DNA of 12,700 bases from NCBI GenBank assembly GCA_030606845.1, contig JAUWFP010000037.1, positions 1 through 12,700 on the forward strand, in the 5' to 3' direction. This document shows positions 1-6,339 of the stretch, one piece after another (positions within the stretch are counted from its first letter, which is position 1; every line of letters begins with the position of its first letter). The notes below the pieces were generated by a model. It had not been told where the DNA came from, made no database searches, and saw only the letters and a list, made by a program, of their open reading frames with translations. Source of the stretch: Anaerolineales bacterium. GTDB lineage: Bacteria; Chloroflexota; Anaerolineae; Anaerolineales; E44-bin32. A program made the translations under genes and the position numbers.

Positions 1-60
1 AGGTTGAGAGGCGTGAAGGTAATACCCGTTGAGATAACGACCCTTCATCGTCTTGGGGAG

Positions 61-94
61 GAGATTGCTTCGTCACTTCGTTCCTCGCAATGAC
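61..94 (-). repeat. Dispersed repeat copy (GAGATTGCTTCGTC... family)
   Basis: The sequence from GAGATTGCTTCGTC to CGCAATGAC matches a palindromic repeat style widely scattered in intergenic DNA of many environmental bacteria; read on the minus strand it begins GTCATTGCGAGGAACGAAG. In translation it gives the tell-tale LLRHFVPRND string. Family membership is recalled from general knowledge, not searched. It faces a second, shorter variant at 124-158. Confidence 0.6.
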
Positions 95-123
95 AATGAC
101 GGGAAGGGCTTTGTAATATTTAA

Positions 124-158
124 TGTCATTTCGAGCGAAGCGAGAAATCCCTATGACA
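124..158 (+). repeat. Dispersed repeat copy (TGTCATTTCGAGCGAAGCGAG family)
   Basis: This is the sister form of the repeat at 61-94, in opposite orientation, giving the usual SSEARNP translation. Its edges are the 6-bp inverted pair TGTCAT (124-129) and ATGACA (153-158). Two converging copies about 30 bp apart suggest a miniature mobile or REP-like unit. No transposase is nearby. Confidence 0.55.
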
Positions 159-328
159 AATCTCTTAAGCGCTCAAGCTGTGGAATTATGCAACCAACCC
201 CATGCCTGATGAGAACTGAGCCCGGAGGTTCAGCTCCGGGCGGAGCAGGGCAGGTAAAACCCGCTTGGATGCTCTCAAAATGTGGAGGAGAGCCCTAAAC
301 TTGAGTAGATCAAGAGTGCCTAGACAAC

Positions 329-1060
329 TCAGACGAGTCGGTTACCCCCATCTACAACAAGCGTTTCACCGGTAATGAAGTCGTTTTCGAGCAGGAAGAT
401 CACTGCCCGGGCGACGTCGGATGCGTTTCCGGGGCGTTGCAACGGCAGCGCGTCTCCGATCTCTTGCCAGCGCGAGGCGGGCATACCATCCGGTTTTAGA
501 ACGGGTCCAGGGGCGACCGCGTTCACCCGAATTTCTGGCGCGTAAGCCAGGGCGGCGACTTTGGTGAGCATCTCCTGGCCGGCTTTGCTTATAGAGTGAA
601 CGGGGTACTCTCGCCAGGGGCGCAGACCGGCAAGGTCGGATATGTTTACGATCGCTCCTGCACCGTTGATTTGCATCCGTTCAGCGGCTTGCTGGATGCA
701 GAAGAAGGGGGCTTTGAGATTCAGATCGATCGTGTTGTGCCAATCCTCTTCATCCGCTTTTTGGAAAGCTATCTTATTCATGATCGCCGCGGAATTTACC
801 AGGATATCCAGGGGTCCAAACTCACTGTCGATGAGCCGGAAAAGCCCCTCGATCTGGTCTAGCTTTCTCAGATCGGAGCGGAAAACAGCGGCATTCACGC
901 CGAGCGCTTTTGCTGCGGAGGCCGTATCCTTGGCGGCTTTGTCAGCGTTGTGATAATGGATGGCCAGGTGGCAGCCTGCCTGTGCAAGCGCAATTGCGAT
1001 TTCGCGTCCTACGCGGTGGGCCCCACCTGTGACAAGTGCAATCTTCCCGTGTAATTCCAT
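329..1060 (-). CDS. Short-chain dehydrogenase/reductase, pteridine-reductase-like, His in place of the catalytic Tyr
   Basis: A 243-residue Rossmann-fold SDR. TGGAHRVG (residues 11-18) is the NAD(P)-binding glycine motif. NSAA (89-92) replaces the usual NNAG, N114 is the structural Asn and S141 the catalytic Ser. The C-terminal part has the typical RVNAVAPGPV and VDGGN segments. The TGGAxRVG start resembles FolM/PTR1-like and FabG-like members, so an NADP-dependent reductase is the family expectation; the substrate is unknown. The YxxxK position reads HSISK: residue 155 is His (codon CAC), with a Tyr three residues earlier (Y152) and Lys159 kept, so activity is uncertain. I chose the ATG at 1058-1060, preceded by AAAGGGCAG, over an upstream TTG at 1085-1087 that would add nine residues. 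It lies 61 bp downstream of the proline dehydrogenase gene on the same strand and is probably co-transcribed. Confidence 0.85.
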   Translation of the reverse strand: MELHGKIALVTGGAHRVGREIAIALAQAGCHLAIHYHNADKAAKDTASAAKALGVNAAVFRSDLRKLDQIEGLFRLIDSEFGPLDILVNSAAIMNKIAFQKADEEDWHNTIDLNLKAPFFCIQQAAERMQINGAGAIVNISDLAGLRPWREYPVHSISKAGQEMLTKVAALAYAPEIRVNAVAPGPVLKPDGMPASRWQEIGDALPLQRPGNASDVARAVIFLLENDFITGETLVVDGGNRLV

Positions 1061-1121
1061 CGGCTGCCCTTTCGAACCAGGAATCAAAACCGCTTATGGT
1101 GTTGGTTAGAGGCCGCCCTCG

Positions 1122-2081
1122 TCATCCGCGGACGAGTGCGGTAAGGAAGAACCATAGGTTAGCGGGTCGCTCTGCCAATCGGCGCATGAAGTATGGGTAC
1201 CATTCCGTACCGAAGGGCACATAGACACGAACAGGATAGCCTCGTGCATGCAGCGCATCCTGCAAGTCAGAGCGGATGCCATAAAGCATTTGGAATTCCA
1301 GCGCCTCCTTCGGAAGGCCCGCTTTTTCTGCATGTTTGCATGCGAAAACGGTGCGCTTCTCGTCGTGGGTGCCGAGGGCAGTGATTGGCGGGATCTTTCC
1401 GTCAGCGCTGGCCGGTACAGAGCCCTGGGATTGAGAGGCATCGATCATGAGCGCGGCGAGTAGGTCAAAGTTCGCATCGACATCGCTCTTCTTTGGGAAA
1501 GCAACCTCCGCGGGTTCGTTGTAGGCTCCTTTACATAAACGAATCCGTGTGCCTTGCTCAAGCAAAGAGCGCACATCCTCTTCGCTTCGAAAGAGGTAGG
1601 TTTGGATGACCAGGCCGACGTTGGTGAGGCCTTCGTCCTTCAGGGTGTTGTAGATCTTGAGTGTGCGCTCAATGGTGCTGGAATCCTCCATGTCGATCCG
1701 GACGAGTGTCCCGTACTCTGCCGCGCGCGTGGCGATGCAGCGCATATTGGAAAGGCAGAGGTCAAAGTCCAATTCCAGGCCGAGTTGGCTCAGCTTCATG
1801 GAGCAATTTGATTTCACGCCCGCCTCGTGCAGGCGTTGGAGAATCTCGATATATGTATCCGTCGCTTTTAGTGCATCTTCTGATTTGGTGACATTTTCAC
1901 CGAGATTGTCCAGCGTTGTGAGAAGCCCTTTCTCATTGAGTCTGCGTATCGCTATCAGGGCATCATCGAAAGTGTCGCCGGCGACGAAACGGGATGCCAT
2001 TTTTCGGGCGACTCGCCAGCGGGTGACGATGTTGCGGATCCAGTTAGCGTTGGACATATAGAGAAGGAATGCTCGCAGCAC
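1122..2081 (-). CDS. Proline dehydrogenase (FAD-dependent, monofunctional)
   Basis: A 319-residue protein of the PRODH family, which oxidises L-proline to delta-1-pyrroline-5-carboxylate with FAD and passes electrons to quinone at the membrane. Visible family landmarks, in order: LDNLGE (57-62), KLSQLG (96-101), RIDMEDS (128-134), the Q160 strand, RLCKGAY (181-187), ALGTHD (235-240), FQMLYGIR (263-270), VYVPFG (286-291) and the substrate-binding helix WYPYFMRRLAERPAN (294-308) with R300 and R301. The length fits the short one-domain enzymes of Thermus, Deinococcus and Bacillus; there is no P5C dehydrogenase domain and none encoded nearby. The GTG start at 2079-2081 is fixed by a strong AAGGAGT ribosome site 6 nt upstream (2088-2094). 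It is the first gene of a likely two-gene unit with the SDR. A short palindrome, CTACAA-GGA-TTGTAG, at 2121-2135 sits in the leader and could be an operator. Confidence 0.95.
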   Translation of the reverse strand: MLRAFLLYMSNANWIRNIVTRWRVARKMASRFVAGDTFDDALIAIRRLNEKGLLTTLDNLGENVTKSEDALKATDTYIEILQRLHEAGVKSNCSMKLSQLGLELDFDLCLSNMRCIATRAAEYGTLVRIDMEDSSTIERTLKIYNTLKDEGLTNVGLVIQTYLFRSEEDVRSLLEQGTRIRLCKGAYNEPAEVAFPKKSDVDANFDLLAALMIDASQSQGSVPASADGKIPPITALGTHDEKRTVFACKHAEKAGLPKEALEFQMLYGIRSDLQDALHARGYPVRVYVPFGTEWYPYFMRRLAERPANLWFFLTALVRG

Positions 2082-2233
2082 TGAATTACTCCTTGAGAGA
2101 TCGGGAGGCGGATGGTTTCACTACAAGGATTGTAGCAATGATTTGGAATTATGTTTAATCCGTTTATCCTCTATAGCGTTGAATCCTGTCCTGAAAAAGT
2201 TTCGTTTGAAGGGTCGGTTATTTCACAGGGCAA

Positions 2234-2261
2234 TTGACGCATCACAGCCAGTTGGTATAAT
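2234..2261 (+). promoter_or_regulatory. Sigma-70-type promoter of tRNA-Lys
   Basis: TTGACG (2234-2239) and a perfect TATAAT (2256-2261) are separated by 16 bp. Transcription would start near 2268, only a few bases before the mature tRNA 5' end at 2272. This is one of the clearest promoters in the window. Confidence 0.85.
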
Positions 2262-2271
2262 TCGGCTGCAT

Positions 2272-2348
2272 GGCCCCGTAGCTCAATTTGGCAGAGCATC
2301 GCACTCTTAATGCGCAGGTTGAAGGTTCAAGTCCTTCCGGGGTCACCA
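2272..2348 (+). tRNA. tRNA-Lys (anticodon CTT)
   Basis: Full cloverleaf. Acceptor GGCCCCG pairs with CGGGGTC; D-arm GCTC/GAGC with a 9-nt loop; anticodon loop CTCTTAA at 2304-2310 gives anticodon CTT (2306-2308), reading Lys codon AAG; T-arm GAAGG/CCTTC with loop TTCAAGT. The 3' CCA is encoded (2346-2348). The first anticodon-stem pair (27-43) is a T-C mismatch. The promoter just upstream and terminator just downstream make it a stand-alone transcription unit. Confidence 0.97.
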
Positions 2349-2351
2349 AAC

Positions 2352-2383
2352 AAACCGCTCACCATTCCGGTGAAGCGGTTTTG
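2352..2383 (+). terminator. Rho-independent terminator of tRNA-Lys
   Basis: AAACCGCT (2352-2359) pairs with AGCGGTTT (2374-2381). The stem is extended inside by CACC/GGTG around the loop ATTCC, with one bulged A. A short run of T follows. Confidence 0.8.
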
Positions 2384-2504
2384 CCTATCCGGTTATGTTT
2401 CCATGATCAGCGTCAGACCAACGTCGGCTTTGTGTCAGTGGGGTATCGTTGATAAAAAGCTATCATAGGAAGACACCAGGATCACAACCAGGAAGGAGTA
2501 CTTG

Positions 2505-3413
2505 ATGACTGATTATGCAATTGAGACCAAAGGGCTTTCGCTCTACTATGGTCGCCACCGTGGAGTTTTGGATGTGGATTTGCGCGTCGAAAAAGGGGAC
2601 ATATTTGGTTTTCTCGGTCCCAACGGGGCTGGCAAAACTACGACACAGCGTGTCTTGATGGACATCATCCGCCCAACGGTCGGTAAGGCATACATCTTTG
2701 GCAAGGACTGCCAAAAAGAAGGCGTCGCTATCCGTGAGCGAATCGGATATTTGCCGGGTGAATTGAGCCTTTACAACAATATGAAAGCCCGCCAGTTTTT
2801 TAAGATGTATTATTCTCTGCAAAAAAACAACAACGATCCCGGTCATTGGCAGAAATTAGCGGATCGATTGGGGCTGGATACCAGCCGGAAAATCCGCGAA
2901 TATTCGAGCGGCAATAAACAAAAAGTGGGGATCGTGATTGCCTTCATGAATAAGCCCGATCTGTTGATCCTGGACGAGCCAACATCCGGCCTGGATCCGC
3001 TGGTGAAGCAAACGGTGATGGAGTTAGTGCGGGAGGCTAACCAGGCTGGCGCGACGGTGTTCTTCTCATCGCACATCCTCTCCGAAGTGCAAGCGGTCTG
3101 CAATCGTGTGGGGATTATCCGTGAAGGCCAATTGGTAGCCACCGAGCGGGTTGAAGACCTGACCACACAGCACTTTAGACGGATCCGCTTCAAGTTCGCC
3201 AAAACGCCCCCGGGCGACGCTTTTACACAAGAGGGGGTCATTGAAACAAGTAGAGATGAGGGCGGAATCACCCTGGAAGTCTATACACACCTTGATCGGG
3301 TGATGGAGCAAGCGACCTCGTTTGGCATCACTGACATCGAAACAATTCCCGTAAGCCTCGAAGAAATATTCCTGGCCTATTACGGGAAAGGGAACGGAGG
3401 CAACAATGCTTAG
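2505..3413 (+). CDS. ABC transporter ATP-binding protein (ABC-2 exporter type)
   Basis: A 302-residue cytoplasmic ATPase that should power the membrane protein encoded next. It has Walker A GPNGAGKTT (38-46), an ABC signature degenerate to YSSGNKQK (133-140), Walker B LLILDEP (153-159), D-loop SGLD (161-164) and the switch His in SSH (190). The Q-loop region reads GYLPGELSLY, as in drug and antibiotic exporter ATPases of the CcmA/NatA type (COG1131), and has no Gln at the usual place. About 80 residues follow the nucleotide-binding domain, a regulatory tail common in this family. The ATG at 2505 sits 6 nt after AAGGAG (2493-2498); an in-frame TTG directly before it is less likely. It overlaps the permease gene by 8 nt, so the two are translated together. 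The exported substrate cannot be read from the sequence. Confidence 0.93.
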   Translation: MTDYAIETKGLSLYYGRHRGVLDVDLRVEKGDIFGFLGPNGAGKTTTQRVLMDIIRPTVGKAYIFGKDCQKEGVAIRERIGYLPGELSLYNNMKARQFFKMYYSLQKNNNDPGHWQKLADRLGLDTSRKIREYSSGNKQKVGIVIAFMNKPDLLILDEPTSGLDPLVKQTVMELVREANQAGATVFFSSHILSEVQAVCNRVGIIREGQLVATERVEDLTTQHFRRIRFKFAKTPPGDAFTQEGVIETSRDEGGITLEVYTHLDRVMEQATSFGITDIETIPVSLEEIFLAYYGKGNGGNNA

Positions 3414-4236
3414 GTTATTACTCCAAGAATTACGCTTTCGAATCAATGGAATCATCGGTTGGGGGCTCGGCCTGAGCTTTTTCCCCGTGGTGTATATTGG
3501 CATGTATCCTTCATTTGCCGAACAAATGGCTATCTTTGAAGACCTCATGGACCTCGCCATATATCAGGCGATGGGAATTAGTATGGCCGGGTTTGAGGGC
3601 TTTATTGCATCTACGGTTACAAATTTAGTGCCCGTGATCCTGTGCATTTACGCCGTCATCAATGGGACGGGCACCCTGGCCGGAGAGGAAGATGACGGCC
3701 GCCTCGAATTGATTGTTTCCTTGCCGATCCCCCGCTGGCAAATTGTCGCCGTTAAAACGGTCGCCCTGGGGATTGCCCTGTTCATCATCCTGGCAATTGT
3801 AGGTGCGGGGGCAGCAATAACCATGGAGATGATCACTATCTCTGTAGAGACCAGGGTGACGTCGTTGGATGTCTTCCTCAGCCTGCTGGCTGCTTGGCCG
3901 CTGGCGATGGCCGTCGGCATGATCAGTCTCTTCCTGGGCGCATTTAGCCCAAACCGGCGTATAGCCTCGACGATCGCAACCGTGGTGGTGCTGGTCAGCT
4001 ACCTGGGCAGTAACCTAAGTGGGATGATCTCTTCGTTAGAAAAGATTGAGAAGCTCTTCTTGTTTCACTACTACGAGTCCACGGCTCAAGCTTTGGAATT
4101 GGGACAGCAAACGGACAACATGATCGCCTTGTTGGTGATATCGCTGGTCGCATTTGGGTTAGCCTTAGCCTTCTTCCAGCGTCGTAATATCACGGTCGGC
4201 GCCTGGCCCTGGCAGCGTGGAGTCATTAGCAAATAA
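3406..4236 (+). CDS. ABC-2 family transporter permease
   Basis: A 276-residue integral membrane protein, the partner of the preceding ATPase. About six hydrophobic segments are visible, near residues 13-32, 64-83, 116-138, 155-180, 187-205 and 240-258. The cytoplasmic stretch GEEDDGRLELIVSLPIPRW is the ABC-2 permease hallmark that contacts the ATPase: an acidic EED with a small-residue LP(I)PRW segment. The ATG at 3406 lies inside the end of the ATPase gene (ATGCTTAG overlap) and is preceded by GGAGG, so coupled translation is expected. Together the two make a half-size exporter, probably acting as a dimer of this permease. The substrate is unknown; drug, lipid or peptide export is typical of the family. 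A weak hairpin overlaps its stop (see 4219-4259). Confidence 0.88.
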   Translation: MLRLLLQELRFRINGIIGWGLGLSFFPVVYIGMYPSFAEQMAIFEDLMDLAIYQAMGISMAGFEGFIASTVTNLVPVILCIYAVINGTGTLAGEEDDGRLELIVSLPIPRWQIVAVKTVALGIALFIILAIVGAGAAITMEMITISVETRVTSLDVFLSLLAAWPLAMAVGMISLFLGAFSPNRRIASTIATVVVLVSYLGSNLSGMISSLEKIEKLFLFHYYESTAQALELGQQTDNMIALLVISLVAFGLALAFFQRRNITVGAWPWQRGVISK

Positions 4237-4259
4237 GGCTCCTGCTCCCTAATTTTTTT
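4219..4259 (+). terminator. Possible weak terminator after the ABC permease
   Basis: GGAGTC (4219-4224) can pair with GGCTCC (4237-4242), with one wobble and an inner TTA/TAA pairing. A run of seven T lies at 4253-4259. The 10-nt gap between stem and T-run is unusually long, so this is a weak call. Confidence 0.3.
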
Positions 4260-4302
4260 CGCACTGACAGGCATGACATAAGATTGGAGTAAGCTAACGC
4301 CG

Positions 4303-4337
4303 ACATCGCTTACCGATGTTCGATTTGATCGGTAAGC
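4303..4337 (+). promoter_or_regulatory. Overlapping inverted repeats in the nitroreductase leader
   Basis: A perfect 10-bp inverted repeat, GCTTACCGAT (4308-4317) and ATCGGTAAGC (4328-4337), has a 10-nt spacer and ends 33 bp before the nitroreductase ATG. Its left arm also takes part in a second, mutually exclusive pairing, ACATCG (4303-4308) with CGATGT (4314-4319). It could be a repressor operator (TetR, MarR or similar) or a two-state RNA hairpin; no T-run follows, so it is not a simple terminator. A smaller pair, TGGATA/TATCCA, lies at 4340-4357, directly upstream of the gene. Confidence 0.5.
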
Positions 4338-4370
4338 CATGGATAAACAGATATCCAGGAAAAGATAAAA

Positions 4371-5237
4371 ATGACTTTCGCACATCCAGTTGAAGAGTTG
4401 GTCAAGCAGCGTTTCTCCTGCAGGAGTTACCTCAGTCAACCTGTGGAAGAACAGACGCGCCAGAGGCTCGTTGATTATGCCGCCGCGCTGCATACGGGAC
4501 CCTTTGGTGCGCAGATGCGCTTTGAGCTGATCGCTGCCCGCGAGAAGGATCAAAAAGCCCTCAGAACCCTGGGAACTTACGGGTTCATCAAAGGGGCGGC
4601 AGGCTTCATCATCGGGGCAATGCAGGATGATGAAAAGAACCTGGAAGATTTCGGTTACCTGATGGAGAGCATCATCTTGCTTGCAACGGACGTAGGCTTG
4701 GGTACGTGCTGGCTTGGAGGTACGTTTACAAAAAGCAGCTTTTCGGCAAGAGTCTCACCGCGCCCCGGCGAGCTAATTCCCGCGGTTGTCTCATTGGGTT
4801 ATTGCGCCAAGAAACCACGTAGGCTCGATGCCCTCATTCGCAATAGTGCGGGTGCGGAGCGGCGGCTCTCATGGGAGCGATTGTTCTTCGATTCCAGGTT
4901 CGGGGTGCCGTTATCACGGGGGATGGCTGGTGATTATGCAACCGCGTTGGAGATGGTCCGTCTGGCTCCGTCAGCATCGAACAAACAGCCCTGGCGAATC
5001 ATCAAAGATGCCCATGTGTGGCATTTCTACCTGCAGCGCACACCGGGGTATCGGGAAGGAATGCTTGTAAGACTCTTTACAGTGGCCGATTTGCAGCGCA
5101 TCGACATGGGCATCGCCATGTGCCATTTTGAGCTCATGGCGCGTGATCACGGCCTGGATGGACGTTGGGAAATAAATCCGCCCGCCATCGAAAAATCCGA
5201 CGAGTTTACAGAATATACGGTAAGTTGGGTGAGCTGA
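4371..5237 (+). CDS. Nitroreductase family protein (TM1586 type)
   Basis: A 288-residue flavoprotein resembling the putative TM nitroreductase family (TM1586-like). These proteins bind FMN and resemble two nitroreductase halves fused in one chain. N-terminal RFSCRSY (14-20) is the RSxR-type flavin-phosphate motif; GTCWLGGTF (111-119) is the conserved core of the first half; APSASNKQPWR (199-209) is the matching flavin-contact motif of the second half. It is probably a cytoplasmic NAD(P)H-dependent reductase, but the physiological substrate of this group is not established. The ATG at 4371 has only a weak AGGA upstream (4357-4360). It is a single-gene unit, flanked by a leader inverted repeat and a strong terminator, and the last third of the chain is a little less conserved in appearance than the first two. 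Confidence 0.85.
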   Translation: MTFAHPVEELVKQRFSCRSYLSQPVEEQTRQRLVDYAAALHTGPFGAQMRFELIAAREKDQKALRTLGTYGFIKGAAGFIIGAMQDDEKNLEDFGYLMESIILLATDVGLGTCWLGGTFTKSSFSARVSPRPGELIPAVVSLGYCAKKPRRLDALIRNSAGAERRLSWERLFFDSRFGVPLSRGMAGDYATALEMVRLAPSASNKQPWRIIKDAHVWHFYLQRTPGYREGMLVRLFTVADLQRIDMGIAMCHFELMARDHGLDGRWEINPPAIEKSDEFTEYTVSWVS

Positions 5238-5271
5238 TCAGCCGGGAGATCCAATTCCAATGTGGGTTGAA

Positions 5272-5300
5272 GCGAGCGTAATTTGCGCTCGCCTTTTTTT
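5272..5300 (+). terminator. Rho-independent terminator of the nitroreductase gene
   Basis: A perfect 7-bp stem, GCGAGCG (5272-5278) with CGCTCGC (5286-5292), has the loop TAATTTG and is followed by seven T. It separates the plus-strand nitroreductase gene from the converging response-regulator gene. Confidence 0.92.
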
Positions 5301-5380
5301 ATTAATTCGTTGCCACTGCAGCGAGGTTCAAGGTTGGTTCCAATATTGGGGAATAATTATCGCAATTTACAAAGAGAAGC

Positions 5381-5806
5381 TTATTGGCGTACGTATCCAG
5401 GGGTGTTGCTTAGCGTGAGCTGGGGGTCCTTTTCCCCGAGGAGATCAACGATAGCGGATCTCAGCTCCGCCGCGGAGAAAGGTTTTGTGAGGTATGCGCT
5501 CGCACCGGCGTTCATCGCTTCTGTGCGGTCTTCCTTGAGGAATTTAGCGCTTGACATAATGACGGGTATCTTCGATAGACGTGGGTCCGCGCGGAATCTG
5601 CGGACGAGCGTCAGCCCGTCTACGTCGGGCATCATGATGTCCAGGATAATTAATATGGGGGTCATCGACTCCAACACTTCGAGTGCTTGGGCAGCATTGA
5701 AGGCCTTCCGAACTGGGTAGCCGAAGGTGGTGAGAATCTCAGCTACAACTTCACAGAAGGGCTGTTCATCGTCGATTACCAAGATCGTGCTGGCTGGCTC
5801 GTTCAT
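5381..5806 (-). CDS. Single-domain response regulator (CheY-like receiver)
   Basis: A 141-residue receiver-only protein. The acidic pocket is D12-D13, the phospho-acceptor is D56 in LIILDIMMPD, the switch Ser is S86 in MSSAK, Y105 is the aromatic switch residue and K108-P109 is the conserved Lys-cis-Pro. All residues needed for phosphorylation are present. After the fold ends near residue 122 a short polar tail remains; there is no DNA-binding or enzymatic output domain. It should act by protein-protein contact or as a phosphate sink in a phosphorelay. No histidine kinase is encoded in the window. The ATG at 5804-5806 follows a purine-rich but weak ribosome site. It lies 122 bp after the small TPR-like ORF on the same strand, and a hairpin between them suggests separate transcription. 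Confidence 0.93.
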   Translation of the reverse strand: MNEPASTILVIDDEQPFCEVVAEILTTFGYPVRKAFNAAQALEVLESMTPILIILDIMMPDVDGLTLVRRFRADPRLSKIPVIMSSAKFLKEDRTEAMNAGASAYLTKPFSAAELRSAIVDLLGEKDPQLTLSNTPGYVRQ

Positions 5807-5902
5807 ACGCTTCGTTTCTCTCAGGTCAGGGTCAAGATTACTGTCTGTAAATAGGTTATCTGCACAGGTTAAGGCCTTTTCGGTACATAAATCAATGAGA
5901 AA

Positions 5903-5928
5903 GATGGGGTATGCGGATACCCCTTATC
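5903..5928 (-). terminator. Hairpin after the TPR-like ORF, possible terminator
   Basis: A perfect 7-bp stem, GGGGTAT (5906-5912) with ATACCCC (5917-5923), has a 4-nt loop and sits just past the stop of the minus-strand ORF. Flanking AAGAT/ATCTT can add to the stem with a small bulge. On the minus strand the tail is ATCTTTCTC, a poor T-run, so termination may be partial. Confidence 0.5.
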
Positions 5929-6159
5929 TTAGCAAGAAGTATGCCCGGCGGCTCGACGATAACAAATCTGCCTTGAACTGTCATCGGGCGCACAACACGC
6001 AAGCCAGATCCATGCCGCCGTATTCTGTGGATCCTCCTGCAGCACCCAACTCAATGCGGCCTCACCATTTTGAAGATCCCCTCGCTCCACGGCTTCAACG
6101 GCCAGGCTGAGGGCCTCCTCTACCGACGGAAAACCATCGGGATGAATTCTCGTTGCCAT
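5929..6159 (-). CDS. Small TPR-like protein
   Basis: A 76-residue protein whose centre reads like one and a half tetratricopeptide helices: a helix rich in Ala/Glu (14-28), GDLQNGEAALSWVLQEDPQN (27-46), then TAAWIWLACC (47-56). Tandem DP-N-xAWxWLA helices are common in Chloroflexota TPR proteins, where they continue through several repeats. Here the chain stops soon after at GHTSC, so this may be a shortened relative or a broken remnant. I saw no matching continuation in the other frames downstream. The ATG at 6157-6159 has only a weak ribosome site (GCGGGT). It probably serves protein-protein contact, if expressed. The same-strand receiver gene follows after a hairpin. Confidence 0.6.
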   Translation of the reverse strand: MATRIHPDGFPSVEEALSLAVEAVERGDLQNGEAALSWVLQEDPQNTAAWIWLACCAPDDSSRQICYRRAAGHTSC

Positions 6160-6268
6160 AAGTACCCGCTTTCAGGAATGGTATGAATGAAATCAACCCC
6201 ATGTTAACACGCGACCGCCGTTGATGAAATTACAGGAACCTTACAATTCAGCGGTTAGAAAAGTTGGC

Positions 6269-6297
6269 TTGGCGCGAGATTGATTGGAGATTACACT
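6269..6297 (+). promoter_or_regulatory. Possible promoter of the VanY-type gene
   Basis: TTGGCG (6269-6274) and TACACT (6292-6297) have a 17-bp spacer and 4 of 6 consensus bases in each box. Transcription would start near 6304, about 35 bp before the GTG start. Modest match; suggestion only. Confidence 0.35.
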
Positions 6298-6339
6298 ATT
6301 CTCTATGGAAAGTCGTTTCACAATTATTGAGGGAGCTGG

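Larger units (their letters stand above)
1..328. other. Gene-free region with dispersed repeats and small hairpins
   Basis: No convincing gene is present. An open frame at 53-298 is made largely of two dispersed-repeat copies (listed separately), has no recognisable protein family and no clear ribosome binding site, so I do not call it. A perfect 7-bp stem, CCCGGAG/CTCCGGG with a 6-nt loop, lies at 221-240 without a following T-run. A 5-bp stem, CTTGA/TCAAG, lies at 300-314. Read on the minus strand the second stem follows the dehydrogenase stop and is trailed by TTTA, so it could be a weak terminator. The block 205-300 is rich in purine-led short pairings and might be part of a structured RNA, but it fits no family I can name. 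Confidence 0.5.

Noticed and set aside
53..298. 81-residue open frame
   Set aside because: Built mainly from two dispersed-repeat copies (RHFVPRND and SSEARNP strings), with no family or ribosome site.
205..300. Riboswitch or group II intron remnant
   Set aside because: No domain V-like hairpin or recognisable riboswitch core could be read; kept only as an open question.
1085..1087. Upstream TTG start for the SDR
   Set aside because: The ATG at 1058-1060 has a proper purine-rich site and gives the normal family N-terminus.
3066..3560. Minus-strand open frame inside the ABC genes
   Set aside because: Shadow of two clearly real plus-strand genes, with no family features.
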